Assembly (NCBI RefSeq): GCF_000255655.1
Contig: NZ_JH636435.1
Span: 1,417,433-1,481,432, forward strand
Source: Schlesneria paludicola DSM 18645
GTDB lineage: Bacteria; Planctomycetota; Planctomycetia; Planctomycetales; Planctomycetaceae
DNA: 64,000 nt
Direction: 5' to 3'
Positions 1 through 7,465 of the stretch are shown here, one piece after another. The notes below the pieces were generated by a model. It saw only the letters and a program-made list of their open reading frames with translations, ran no database searches and had not been told where the DNA came from. Each line of letters starts with the position of its first letter. Positions within the stretch are counted from its first letter, which is position 1. A program made the translations under genes and the position numbers.

Positions 1-6
1 AGGTTC

Positions 7-839
7 GTTCTCCGCGCTAAATCAGCGCGGCTCCATTGAAGCTGTACGATCGGTTCCCCGTTCCATAGCAGCTTCCTTGTTCTCCGCGCTAAATCAGCGC
101 GGCTCCATTGAAGCGAGCGGTAGTCTGTCCGAATCCCGAATGGTATTCACGTTCTCCGCGCTAAATCAGCGCGGCTCCATTGAAGCCACGGCTATTTTCC
201 GAACGAACGATCCGACCAGGTGCGTTCTCCGCGCTAAATCAGCGCGGCTCCATTGAAGCGGATTGTGGCTAAGTCTAACACTCCAGTTGTGGTAAGTTCT
301 CCGCGCTAAACCAGCGCGGCTCCATTGAAGCGACATCCAGGGGCAACCGCATGACGACTCGACGAAATAGTTCTCCGCGCTAAACCAGCGCGGCTCCATT
401 GAAGCGAGTCGGCCATCCGCCTTTTCGTCGTTACGGCTGGGGTTCTCCGCGCTAAACCAGCGCGGCTCCATTGAAGGTGCTCGTAATACGTGGTGACCGG
501 ACCGAGTCCATTGTTCTCCGCGCTAAATCAGCGCGGCTCCATTGAAGGGCGGCGTCGAGGTAGAAATCACCATCTGCCCCGGTCCCGTTCTCCGCGCTAA
601 ATCAGCGCGGCTCCATTGAAGCGACGCGCAAAGAGCATTGAAGCCAGGGGCAGCTTGAGTTCTCCGCGCTAAACCAGCGCGGCTCCGTTGAAGCCCCTTG
701 CGGCGTCACCCGCGTTTGCTTGTTCGTCGTGTTCTCCGCGCTAAACCAGCGCGGCTCCATTGAAGCTGGTTTGCGTCGCGCACACCTACGTCGATGCGTT
801 TATGTTCTCCGCGCCAATCCCGCGCGGCCCCGTTGCGAG
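7..839 (+). CRISPR. CRISPR array, leader-distal part (12 repeats, 11 spacers)
   Basis: Twelve 36-bp repeats start at 7, 79, 151, 224, 296, 370, 442, 513, 587, 659, 731 and 804, separated by unrelated spacers of 35-38 bp. The repeat begins GTTCTCCGCGCT and ends CTCCATTGAAGC; a 7-bp stem (CCGCGCT/AGCGCGG) encloses a 5-nt loop. The last unit (804-839) has many changes and repeat 10 (659-694) has one change near its 3' end, so the leader-distal end is on the right and transcription should run rightwards from beyond the window. An ATTGAAGC end resembles the 8-nt 5' handle of class 1 crRNAs. The loop alternates between AAATC (repeats 1-4, 8, 9) and AAACC (5-7, 10, 11). Repeats 7 and 8 end in G instead of C. 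No cas gene lies in the window, so the subtype is not assigned. Confidence 0.97.
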
Positions 840-1130
840 ATTCGATCCGTCGAGTGTGAGCTCGTTCTTCCGCCCCGCAGCGGGCGGACGGGTGAAAGCC
901 CAGGGCTGTGATCGCTTCGATCGCGGCCCTAGGTAACAGATCTCCACAAGATTCACCGCCCTGTAACGGGCGGCAGGAAGCGATCGATGATCCGATTTGG
1001 ACTGTCCTTTTGCCCTGACAGGGCAAAATCTTGACGATGGTCATACCCAGGGGAACGATCGAAACGATCGTTCCCCTGGGCTTGTTCACTCCACCACGTT
1101 GTGGTGGTCAGAAGGAACCGAGATTGCAAG

Positions 1131-1160
1131 AGGCGTTACCAAGCGGAGCTTGGTAACGAG
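1131..1160 (+). repeat. REP-like palindrome, family C, single copy C1
   Basis: A 30-bp unit built on arms GTTACCAAGC and GCTTGGTAAC around a GGA loop, with flanks AGGC and GAG. It is identical over 30 bp to the copy at 1501-1530. A half unit (CTTGGTAACGAG) lies near 1184-1195. It is intergenic, as are all copies in this window. Confidence 0.85.
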
Positions 1161-1420
1161 GAACAACGAGAGGGGAGCGGGGACTTGGTAACGAGAGAAG
1201 GTGATCCAACCGTGGCGGTTCCTGCGGGCCAAAGGCCCAGCCATTCCACCAGCCCAGTCCAAAGGAGGCCGCAGGACTCCGACGGGCTGGGTCCAGTTCC
1301 ACAAAACTCCTTGAAGGCCTGTAGGGCCGACCATTCACTCGAACCGAATCCGCTTTGCATTCGAATTGCCAGCCCTACAGGCCGTTGTTCATTTTTTCGT
1401 TCGCTCCTCCATCTTCGCTC

Positions 1421-1530
1421 CTCGTTACCAAGCTCCTGCTTGGTAACGCCTCATACGATCTCGTTATCCGACCAGCCGGAAAGGGGCTCGGGAGCCTCAG
1501 AGGCGTTACCAAGCGGAGCTTGGTAACGAG
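1421..1530. repeat. REP-like inverted doublet, family C (C2/C3)
   Basis: A reverse-oriented unit at 1421-1450 and a forward unit at 1501-1530 enclose 50 bp, giving a REPIN-like inverted pair. It lies just downstream of the stop codon of the DNA glycosylase gene, which ends at 1575 on the minus strand, so it could form the 3' end structure of that transcript. Confidence 0.8.
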
Positions 1531-1574
1531 GAATAGAAAGGAGAGCTGACGAAAAACGTCGGCGACGGGTCCAA

Positions 1575-2141
1575 TTACCGGCGTTCGTTGAGCCACTTTC
1601 GACTCGAGAGCGCATCGCTTTCCGGGTCGACGAAGCGAAGCAATTCGTGCTTCCACTCTTCCGCATAATCAATGCCGATCCTCGGCGTTGCACAAACCTG
1701 CGGGCGGTCGTGCGGGTCATCAATGAAGTACAAGTCATCCCCGGTCAAATCCAGCTCATTGTCGCGGCGCGTGATGCCAAATGCCCGAGCGAATTTGCCT
1801 GGTCCCGAGAGATCAACGGGCCATCCATCCAATGGCTCCGCGGCGCGAATCAGAACGGCTTGCGGATCATCGATTTCGGCCGCAACCACGTTGAACATGT
1901 CATACATGCCATAAATCAGGTAGACGTACGCGCGGCCCGAAGGGCCAAACATAACTTCTGTTCGCTTCGTTCGCCCTTTCGCGGCGTGACACGCCAAGTC
2001 GTGTGCGCCGACATACGCTTCCGTTTCCACGATCCGCGCGCGGAACTGTTCCGTCCCGATCCTACGGACCATGACTTTGCCAATCAGATCTTGCGCGAGC
2101 TGAATCGCGGGCTTTGCGAAAAAATTCTGCTCCAGTTTCAT
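1575..2141 (-). CDS. 3-methyladenine DNA glycosylase (AAG/MPG family)
   Basis: A 188-residue monofunctional base-excision repair glycosylase that removes alkylated and deaminated purines. The family motif VETEAYVG is present; by analogy with human AAG, Glu41 would be the catalytic base and Tyr43 and His52 would line the base pocket. The segment GRAYVYLIYGMYDMFN (about residues 70-90) contains the conserved tyrosines that stack on and intercalate at the lesion. The length matches bacterial members. The frame also opens at a GTG two codons upstream (2147), but the ATG at 2141 gives the normal family N-terminus. It appears monocistronic, and a family C doublet follows the stop codon. The family call is firm; substrate range is inferred. 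Confidence 0.93.
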   Translation of the reverse strand: MKLEQNFFAKPAIQLAQDLIGKVMVRRIGTEQFRARIVETEAYVGAHDLACHAAKGRTKRTEVMFGPSGRAYVYLIYGMYDMFNVVAAEIDDPQAVLIRAAEPLDGWPVDLSGPGKFARAFGITRRDNELDLTGDDLYFIDDPHDRPQVCATPRIGIDYAEEWKHELLRFVDPESDALSSRKWLNERR

Positions 2142-2499
2142 CACCACTCAATTCTCAATTCTCTCGTGAATCGCCCTCGTACGTTCGCGACTGCCGTTTC
2201 TCTTTCTTAGCCCTCTGCAAGACTCGCAGCGTCACCAAACCAGCAACCGCGCGGCAGCCTCATCGCTCACACGTTGCGGACTGACGCATTCTGATCGCGG
2301 AAACCGCGCGACACCATGCGAGGCATTCGTCACCCCAAAACGTGTTGCCGACGAACGGGGGTTGTTCCGCTCTCTGGCCCCTGAACGACACACCCGATGC
2401 CCCTCACTGTTTTTGAAACCCGTGACGCTCTGCGACCAGTCTTCCAAACGTTTAGAACAATGAGCCAGTTTGGCCCTGACGCGATCGGTACAAATCGTA

Positions 2500-2632
2500 T
2501 GATCTCGTGACGTGAAGAGTGAGGTGGACAAATCCATTTTCCCAGATGATTGGAATCTACCGTGATTCGATCCAAGCCAGTCTTTCCTTTGACGCGGGAA
2601 CGTCAATCCGTCCCCGCCGTGGAAGACGGAGC
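2500..2632 (+). repeat. Degenerate family A element (A1)
   Basis: The inner part aligns with the well-preserved copies at 22755 and 57199: GAAGAG, then GGACA, ATTTTCCC, TTGGAATCTACCG, ATTCGA, TTTCCTTTGAC, GCGGGA and CCGTCCCCGCC occur in the same order and spacing. The terminal repeats are too decayed to fix the ends. Confidence 0.6.
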
Positions 2633-2974
2633 CCGCTCCCGCCAGTTCCACAGGCTGCTCCCGCATGATGCATCAAGGCGCTCAAATGAGCATCTTGCGC
2701 ATCATGAGCATCGTGTGGGATGCAAACATAAGTCCATAAGAAATGGGATCTTCCACAACAAGGCGATCGACATGATCAAGATGATCAGCGAATCTCAGGA
2801 TTGCCCCCCTCAGCTAAAATGATGGAACTGAACACGAGGTGCGGCGAGCGTCTGATCATCCGTCAATCTTCGTGCGGTCGGAGCAGGAAGTCTTTACCGA
2901 AACCCTGCGGCATCCAGCGTTTTGCTCGTCCAGCCCCGGCCGCCCGACCTGTCATTGTTCGTTCTGACTGCGCG

Positions 2975-3085
2975 TTAGTGAATGGCGATTAACACGGACG
3001 CGATCGTGACGGTGGTGGTCAGAAACATGGCAAACGTCGCGGCAACCAGGGCGCACACCAGGCGCAGGAAAGTACGATCCGACAT
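2975..3085 (-). CDS. Candidate 36-residue single-pass membrane microprotein
   Basis: The frame starts at an ATG (3085) and stops at TAA. A short polar start (MSDRTFLR) is followed by about 26 hydrophobic residues (LVCALVAATFAMFLTTTVTI and ASVLIAI), which would fill one membrane helix. There is no strong Shine-Dalgarno sequence. It lies in otherwise gene-poor DNA, so it could be a true small membrane protein or the remnant of a longer gene. No family was recognised. Confidence 0.35.
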   Translation of the reverse strand: MSDRTFLRLVCALVAATFAMFLTTTVTIASVLIAIH

Positions 3086-3527
3086 GACACAGATTCCGAA
3101 CAGGGGCGTGATTACGGGCATCGCAAAGCGACGGCACACCGACCCAAGGAAAGATCAAGCACTCAAACGTGAGCACATTTCGTTGGGAAATTCGCGAAAG
3201 GCGAAAGAATCCGTAGTTTGGCCTACGGGCACCGCCAGCCCCTGCTGGATTTGGTTCAGCGTCGTCGCGGCATTCAGTCCCGCGGTCGCTGTGTGACACT
3301 ATGGAAATCGGCAAACATCCAAACTCTGCTTGAGCGATTCCACTGTGCACCCGCAGGGTCCCGATGGCCTTCCTCAGGGAGACGACATAACTCCTTTTGC
3401 AAACGAACGGCACCGTTCGCCAGCATCATGGAAGTCCTTCAAAGACAAGAACTTCTCCACGATCGGCATGATTGGCGTTTTTCCTGGTTCGGGTTTCCTC
3501 CTCCTCTCGCGTTCCCCGCGCCTTCTC

Positions 3528-3663
3528 CTCGTTACCAAGCTCCCGCTTGGTAACGCTTAACGCTCCCTCCCCATAGGAATTACATGCGAGGTCCCAGACC
3601 ACTTTCCAGCTCGACAGAAAGCGACACCCAAGGAGGGGTCACCAAGCGGAGCTTGGTAACGAG
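3528..3663. repeat. REP-like inverted doublet, family C (C4/C5)
   Basis: A reverse unit (3528-3557) and a forward unit (3634-3663) enclose 76 bp. C5 differs from C1 by two changes (GGGTCACC for GCGTTACC). The inner segment contains TCGACAGAAA, also found inside the doublet at 34742-34870, so the spacer between units is partly conserved as well. It ends about 20 bp upstream of the metalloprotease frame. Confidence 0.8.
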
Positions 3664-3684
3664 AAAAACGACGACGAGAAACGA

Positions 3685-4800
3685 GTGGATGCCCACGGAA
3701 TTTACGCAACGTTTCGCGGGCACGGGTGGACAATAGATTCCAGCGGGCGAGTTCGAAATACGCCTCTTTTCAGAATGGGGGATGCGATCATGGCTGTTCC
3801 CGTCAGTTCCACTTGGGTCAGCGCCCTTTTCGCCAACGGTTCCGTCCCACGCACCACGAAGACCGATCCTAAAACGGGGTTGGCGACCGAGATGATCTGT
3901 ACGGCCAGCAGTGGCGGCGGTTTCACCGTCGCGTACGATTCCAGTTTGATCCTGCATGACGGCTGTCAGAATCATACACTGACTCTGGTCCTGAAAATCA
4001 ATCTGAATCCGATCCTGCCCGATATCCTTCCCACCTGGCTGCGGCTCCCGTTTTTCGACGCCGACACTCCGCCGAAAATGTTCTTGATCCGCCCCTGGGG
4101 TAAGCCGGAATGGACCAATTTCACGACGGGCTTCAAACGAGAATGCGCCAAGTGGAACGATCGTTTCTGGCTGATTCCCCCGGCAAGCTTCTCGGCGCTC
4201 GACGTCAAACAGGGCAGTCGCAGCGTCCGTCCGAATATCTACTGTCATCTGTACGTCAGCATTGTTGGAAGCGCCGCGGGTGCGCATCGCTCCATCAATG
4301 TCGTCAACCTGGATTTGCAGGACGCTAAAACGCGACTGGGTGTGACCGACGCCAATATGAATAGCGGGGCCTTCCGTTCAGACGCCGACCAGTACGATGC
4401 GCTCGACGTGAAGACACGATCACAATGGAGCCAGGACAACACCGGAGCGTGGCACGAAGCAAAAAAATACTCGACAGTGGTTCATGAAGTCGGCCATGCG
4501 TTGGGCCTGCCGCACATCGGGGTCAGTCACAACGATAATCTCTGTCAGATCGCGGTCTTTCTGGACGAGCACGTGCCCAATCCCAGTGCATTGCCCGGAC
4601 TGTTCAACGGCGGCAGCAACGGCCAGGCCTGTTACGGCACCTTTGGCGTTCCCGATCGCGGCGCCAACGTCATGGGCGGCGGGACAAACTTCGACGAAAC
4701 CAATGCCGCCCCCTGGGCCAGCCGACTGGCGTTGCATACCGGAACCAAACCCGAAGACTGGGCCGTCTCCCGCACGAAAGTTCAGCCGAAGCTATTGTGA
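3685..4800 (+). CDS. Matrixin-like zinc metalloprotease without signal peptide
   Basis: A 371-residue protein with the metzincin zinc motif HEVGHALGLPH: His267, His271 and His277 would bind zinc and Glu268 would be catalytic. A methionine in VMGGG (Met330) fits the Met-turn. The reptile-like run of small motifs upstream gives no known domain, and about the first 250 residues were not recognised. No signal peptide or membrane helix is visible, which is unusual for an enzyme family that normally works outside the cytoplasm. The GTG at 3685 is the longest start; ATG codons at 3775 and 3790 (the latter preceded by GGGGGATG) are alternatives, still without a leader. The 3' end overlaps the convergent gene at 4792 by 9 bp. 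The metzincin call is solid; substrate and location are unknown. Confidence 0.8.
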   Translation: MDAHGIYATFRGHGWTIDSSGRVRNTPLFRMGDAIMAVPVSSTWVSALFANGSVPRTTKTDPKTGLATEMICTASSGGGFTVAYDSSLILHDGCQNHTLTLVLKINLNPILPDILPTWLRLPFFDADTPPKMFLIRPWGKPEWTNFTTGFKRECAKWNDRFWLIPPASFSALDVKQGSRSVRPNIYCHLYVSIVGSAAGAHRSINVVNLDLQDAKTRLGVTDANMNSGAFRSDADQYDALDVKTRSQWSQDNTGAWHEAKKYSTVVHEVGHALGLPHIGVSHNDNLCQIAVFLDEHVPNPSALPGLFNGGSNGQACYGTFGVPDRGANVMGGGTNFDETNAAPWASRLALHTGTKPEDWAVSRTKVQPKLL

Positions 4801-5280
4801 GACTTCAGGCGCCGCCGGGACCTCGACAAGCGAACTCGGTTTGCGTGTCGAACGATGACTGAAGAGCAGAAAACTCGTGATGAGCAACAGGGGGATCACA
4901 ATCAGCCAATACGAGATAAAGCAAATCGCGTAGTAGCGGTCTTTCGAGAGATCGCTTCCAGAACACCCAAAATGAAAGCCTGGCAAATCCAGACGCACCG
5001 GGACCGACACCTCGGACATCGGATCGGATGAGCTGGCAGGATCGATGGGATGCGACGACCACGAGCCACTCAGTGAAGGACTGTCAGAACCATAGGCCGC
5101 GGCAATCACTCCAAGTCCACACTGATCGGATCGAACATTGATGATCCATCGCTGGCCCATCGACGTGACAAGCAGGTCCGCCAGAAACAGGCTGCGAACC
5201 CAGCCGACCACAAACGCACCGGAACAAAGGAGAAACAGGATTCCCAAACGTCGCCGTCGGCTGTGGAAGAAGTTCCCCAT
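4792..5280 (-). CDS. Two-helix membrane protein, paralogue of the gene at 5435-6082
   Basis: A 162-residue protein of unrecognised function. A basic start (HSRRRRLG) leads into a first hydrophobic helix (ILFLLCSGAFVVGWV). A roughly 80-residue middle part lies between the helices, and a second helix (YWLIVIPLLLITSFLLFS) precedes a short polar tail. The start is supported by GGAG six bases upstream of the ATG at 5280. The arrangement and the YWLI(V/G)(I/V)PL motif recur in the gene at 5435-6082, which lacks a known function too. Its stop codon region overlaps the convergent metalloprotease gene. Confidence 0.65.
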   Translation of the reverse strand: MGNFFHSRRRRLGILFLLCSGAFVVGWVRSLFLADLLVTSMGQRWIINVRSDQCGLGVIAAAYGSDSPSLSGSWSSHPIDPASSSDPMSEVSVPVRLDLPGFHFGCSGSDLSKDRYYAICFISYWLIVIPLLLITSFLLFSHRSTRKPSSLVEVPAAPEVSQ

Positions 5281-5342
5281 GGGTCACTCCACTTTCGCTG
5301 AATGGATTTCCGCAAGGCGTTTCGAAGACGAAAGCGAAGGCA

Positions 5343-5449
5343 CCAGCAGTCTGTAGAAGTAAGGGGGGACAGGTACCTCGGCATTCACAATATCATGGCG
5401 TTTTTCAATCCGGTCGGAGCCAGTCCCCGCCACTTCAACAGTCTGTTAG
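5343..5449 (+). repeat. Family B element (B1)
   Basis: A 107-bp element with imperfect terminal inverted repeats of about 25 bp: the left end CCAGCAGTCTGTAGAAGT pairs with the right end ACTTCAACAGTCTGTTAG. Inside are GGGGGGACAGG and GAGCCAGTCCCCG. It lies between the two membrane-protein paralogues, and its right end contains the last codons and stop codon of the gene at 5435-6082. Confidence 0.85.
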
Positions 5450-6082
5450 TGCTTTGGATTGCGAAGGCCGCGGCAACGGTTGGGAAAGCAGCAACCATCC
5501 GGCCGGTATCGTGAGCGGAACACCAATGAGCCAATATGGAACGGCAACAAACCAATTCGTCAGTTGATACGTTGGGGTCGTATCGGTGTTGGTTCCGAGC
5601 AGTATTGGCCGTAACCGTTCACAGACCGGGGACTGGCTCATTTTCCCGCGGTAAAGGGAACGCTTACCCTCGTCGATGCACTGTGAATTCCAATTGATCC
5701 GGGAAAATGTGCCTGTCCCCCTCTCTTCAGTCTGTGGACGGTTACAGAGTGGCCCGAGGTACCAATGCGACTTCTTAATTTCGGGAGAATCGAAATTCAC
5801 CAACGTCCAATATGCCTCGTTGGATTCTGGCGTGGAATCGCCGGTTCGCCATCCCAACCACAACGGCCCGAGGCGGGACTCAAGTGGGATCGAATGGTGG
5901 GCCACGACGACACACAGATAGTGGTCTCTGGACACCACCATGAACGGGGTTCGGTCCTTCTGCGTCAGATACAGACATACTTCCTGCCGGATGCTGCTGA
6001 CCCAACCCGCCACGCAAAGGCACGCGAGCACCAGCGTCACGAGTCCCAAGACGTTTCGCCTGCCATGGGATACGCTTGGCAT
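5435..6082 (-). CDS. Two-helix membrane protein with in-frame family A insertion
   Basis: A 215-residue paralogue of the gene at 4792. A basic start (HGRRNVLG) and first helix (LVTLVLACLCVAGWV) are followed by a middle region and a second helix (VPYWLIGVPLTIPAGWLLLS). Between the middle region and the second helix, 45 codons (from NRPQTEERG to SPVCERL) are encoded by a complete family A element at 5611-5745; the paralogue has nothing matching. The C-terminus (ALTDC and stop) is encoded by a family B element. The reading frame survives the insertion because the element is 135 bp. No strong Shine-Dalgarno precedes the start. The gene may be functional with a new segment or may be decaying; function is unknown. 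Confidence 0.6.
   Translation of the reverse strand: MPSVSHGRRNVLGLVTLVLACLCVAGWVSSIRQEVCLYLTQKDRTPFMVVSRDHYLCVVVAHHSIPLESRLGPLWLGWRTGDSTPESNEAYWTLVNFDSPEIKKSHWYLGPLCNRPQTEERGTGTFSRINWNSQCIDEGKRSLYRGKMSQSPVCERLRPILLGTNTDTTPTYQLTNWFVAVPYWLIGVPLTIPAGWLLLSQPLPRPSQSKALTDC
5611..5745 (-). mobile_element. Family A element (A2) inserted in a coding sequence
   Basis: A 135-bp element with 15-bp terminal inverted repeats (GTAACCGTTCACAGA and TCTGTGGACGGTTAC, one mismatch). The neighbouring 9 bp on each side (5602-5610 GTATTGGCC, 5746-5754 AGAGTGGCC) match at 6 of 9 positions, consistent with a decayed target duplication. Read in the host gene's direction it has no stop; the same frame in copies at 22755, 23000 and 57199 is stopped. 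Confidence 0.85.
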
Positions 6083-6154
6083 GGTCGGCGTCCTGCGGCA
6101 CTCAAGCGATCGTTCCCGCTGGGATCAAACGCATCGTGGACCGCGTGTCGACAT

Positions 6155-7045
6155 TCAGGCTTTGATCAGGTCGCGCGCCATCAGGACGAACATGATTCGA
6201 CGACGGTCATCATCGTCGAGCTCACGCTCTTGTTTTGTCTGTTTCCCTTCATATCGCAGGACGGCCTTTTTGGATTTCACGATCCGTCGCAGCAAGTCGG
6301 TTGGACCGCTTGTGACAGGGTAATCCATCCATTCCCAAATCATGCCCGCCGCGTGACCCCGTTCGACTTTGTGTTCGTCATTCGCGTCAAAATAATCGGA
6401 ATCATCGCGGTCGACTTTAATTACGAACTTCTGAATAAACATCCAATCGCGGGCCGAGTACTGAATTCGCATCCGCATGGCGACCGTTCCATCTTTCGCC
6501 TTCACAATGTACGGCACGACGGTCGTCCCCTCGCCAAGTTCGGGCGAGTGCGAGTACTCGATGAACGTCGCACCGGACGCTTCGTCATGCGTCGACTTCA
6601 TCGACTCTGCCAGATATTGCCGAGCGGTCGTCGCGGTCAGGGTCGCCGTTTCACGCTTCCAAGTGGCCACGTCGCCTTTGGGGCTGCTCAGCCGATGGTA
6701 CACGATGGTCCACGGAGTTCCCTTAGGCAGCTTATCCATCACCGCACGCAATTCGTCGATCGATTTCACCGGCTTCGAATTGATCGAATTGAGAATGTCG
6801 AGCTTTTTCAATCCCCCAACCGCCGCGGGACCGCCGGCATCAATACAACGGACGACAAGTCCGAACTTGGGCAGGGACTCTTTCGTTCGTTCTTTCGCTT
6901 CGAACACGGCGTCGGCCAGCGGTTCGACCTTCGCGCCAATAAAGGGAGTGTCGAGCGCCAACATGTCTTCAGCGGCGTGAGAGCCGGTGACCGTCAAAAC
7001 CGACGTCACCAGCAGAATCGGAACAAAAAGATGTGCAAGTCGCAT
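6155..7045 (-). CDS. Exported PDZ-domain protein
   Basis: A 296-residue exported protein. The start at 7045 has AGGAG eight bases upstream and gives a clean signal peptide (MRLAHLFVPILLVTSVL, then GSHAA). A PDZ-like domain spans about residues 55-120 (FGLVVRCIDAGGPAAVGGL, then DILNSINSKPVKSIDEL), which would bind a peptide C-terminus. The rest, about 170 residues rich in beta-strand pattern and charged near the end, was not recognised. No protease triad is present, so it is probably a scaffold or inhibitor-like periplasmic protein rather than an HtrA enzyme. It stands apart from the next upstream gene by about 420 bp. Confidence 0.75.
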   Translation of the reverse strand: MRLAHLFVPILLVTSVLTVTGSHAAEDMLALDTPFIGAKVEPLADAVFEAKERTKESLPKFGLVVRCIDAGGPAAVGGLKKLDILNSINSKPVKSIDELRAVMDKLPKGTPWTIVYHRLSSPKGDVATWKRETATLTATTARQYLAESMKSTHDEASGATFIEYSHSPELGEGTTVVPYIVKAKDGTVAMRMRIQYSARDWMFIQKFVIKVDRDDSDYFDANDEHKVERGHAAGMIWEWMDYPVTSGPTDLLRRIVKSKKAVLRYEGKQTKQERELDDDDRRRIMFVLMARDLIKA

Positions 7046-7465
7046 CGACCAGTCTCCTACGATTTCGGACTTGGAAGGCGTATTCAAGTCCCTGTATCAC
7101 AGCGTCTCTGGGCGGATGTCGTCAAGTGTGATTGGCCTGTCGAGACCGAGAGAAGAGCGAATAGTGAGGGTTCGATCACGGTCGGTGGGGATGGCGCTGA
7201 AATGCACATCCGGTTTACCCACCGTTGCCGCCCAAATTTCGCCTGGCTCGGCCACTTATCTGATGCAACAGGCATGTCGATCCGCGACGGGAATGACGAT
7301 TCCGCAAGCCAATTTGTTGAGCTGCGGGGGCAGGGAATCGGAGCCGCAACGGGAACGACGTTCTTTTCGCTCGATTCTTTGAACCTGGGCTACCGGCGAC
7401 AGCAGGGGGCCGCCACCGGGAGGTTCACACGAACAGACCACGACAGAGCCCTGGCGACGTCCGGG
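7046..7465. other. Intergenic stretch, no gene seen
   Basis: About 420 bp between two minus-strand genes. Frames here are short and unsupported. On the minus strand a TTGACG near 7123-7128 could be a -35 box for the PDZ gene, but no well-spaced -10 box was found. Confidence 0.4.

Larger units (their letters stand above)
840..1574. repeat. Gene-free palindrome cluster next to the CRISPR array
   Basis: No convincing gene. The stretch holds consecutive unrelated inverted repeats: 870-887 (CCGCCC/GGGCGG), 902-930 (13-bp stem with two G-U pairs), about 957-974 (CCGCCC/GGGCGG), 1008-1028 (perfect 10-bp arms TTTTGCCCTG), 1046-1080 (perfect 16-bp arms, AAA loop), 1091-1107 (CCACCAC/GTGGTGG) and 1316-1327 with 1372-1383 (12-bp arms, 44-bp loop). 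Three REP-like C elements follow (1131-1160, 1421-1450, 1501-1530). Open frames here are short and overlap the palindromes. Confidence 0.75.
2142..3684. other. Gene-poor stretch of about 1.5 kb
   Basis: Apart from a candidate 36-codon gene at 2975-3085 I see no supported gene. A degenerate family A element lies at about 2500-2632 and a family C doublet at 3528-3663. On the minus strand between about 3320 and 3160 one frame reads GLNAATTLNQIQQGLAV and then GQTTDSFAFREF. It looks protein-like but has a stop just upstream and no usable start, so it may be a decayed gene remnant. Confidence 0.5.

Noticed and set aside
166..471. Open frames inside the CRISPR array
   Set aside because: They consist of translated repeats with spacers between them; the periodic protein is an artefact.
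5334..5468. GCGAAGGC on both sides of the family B copy at 5343
   Set aside because: The right copy lies 11 bp beyond the terminal repeat, and the other family B copies show no flanking duplication, so it is probably chance.
7115..7160. Promoter for the PDZ gene (TTGACG with GATACA on the minus strand)
   Set aside because: The spacing of about 20-21 bp is too long for a reliable sigma-70 promoter.
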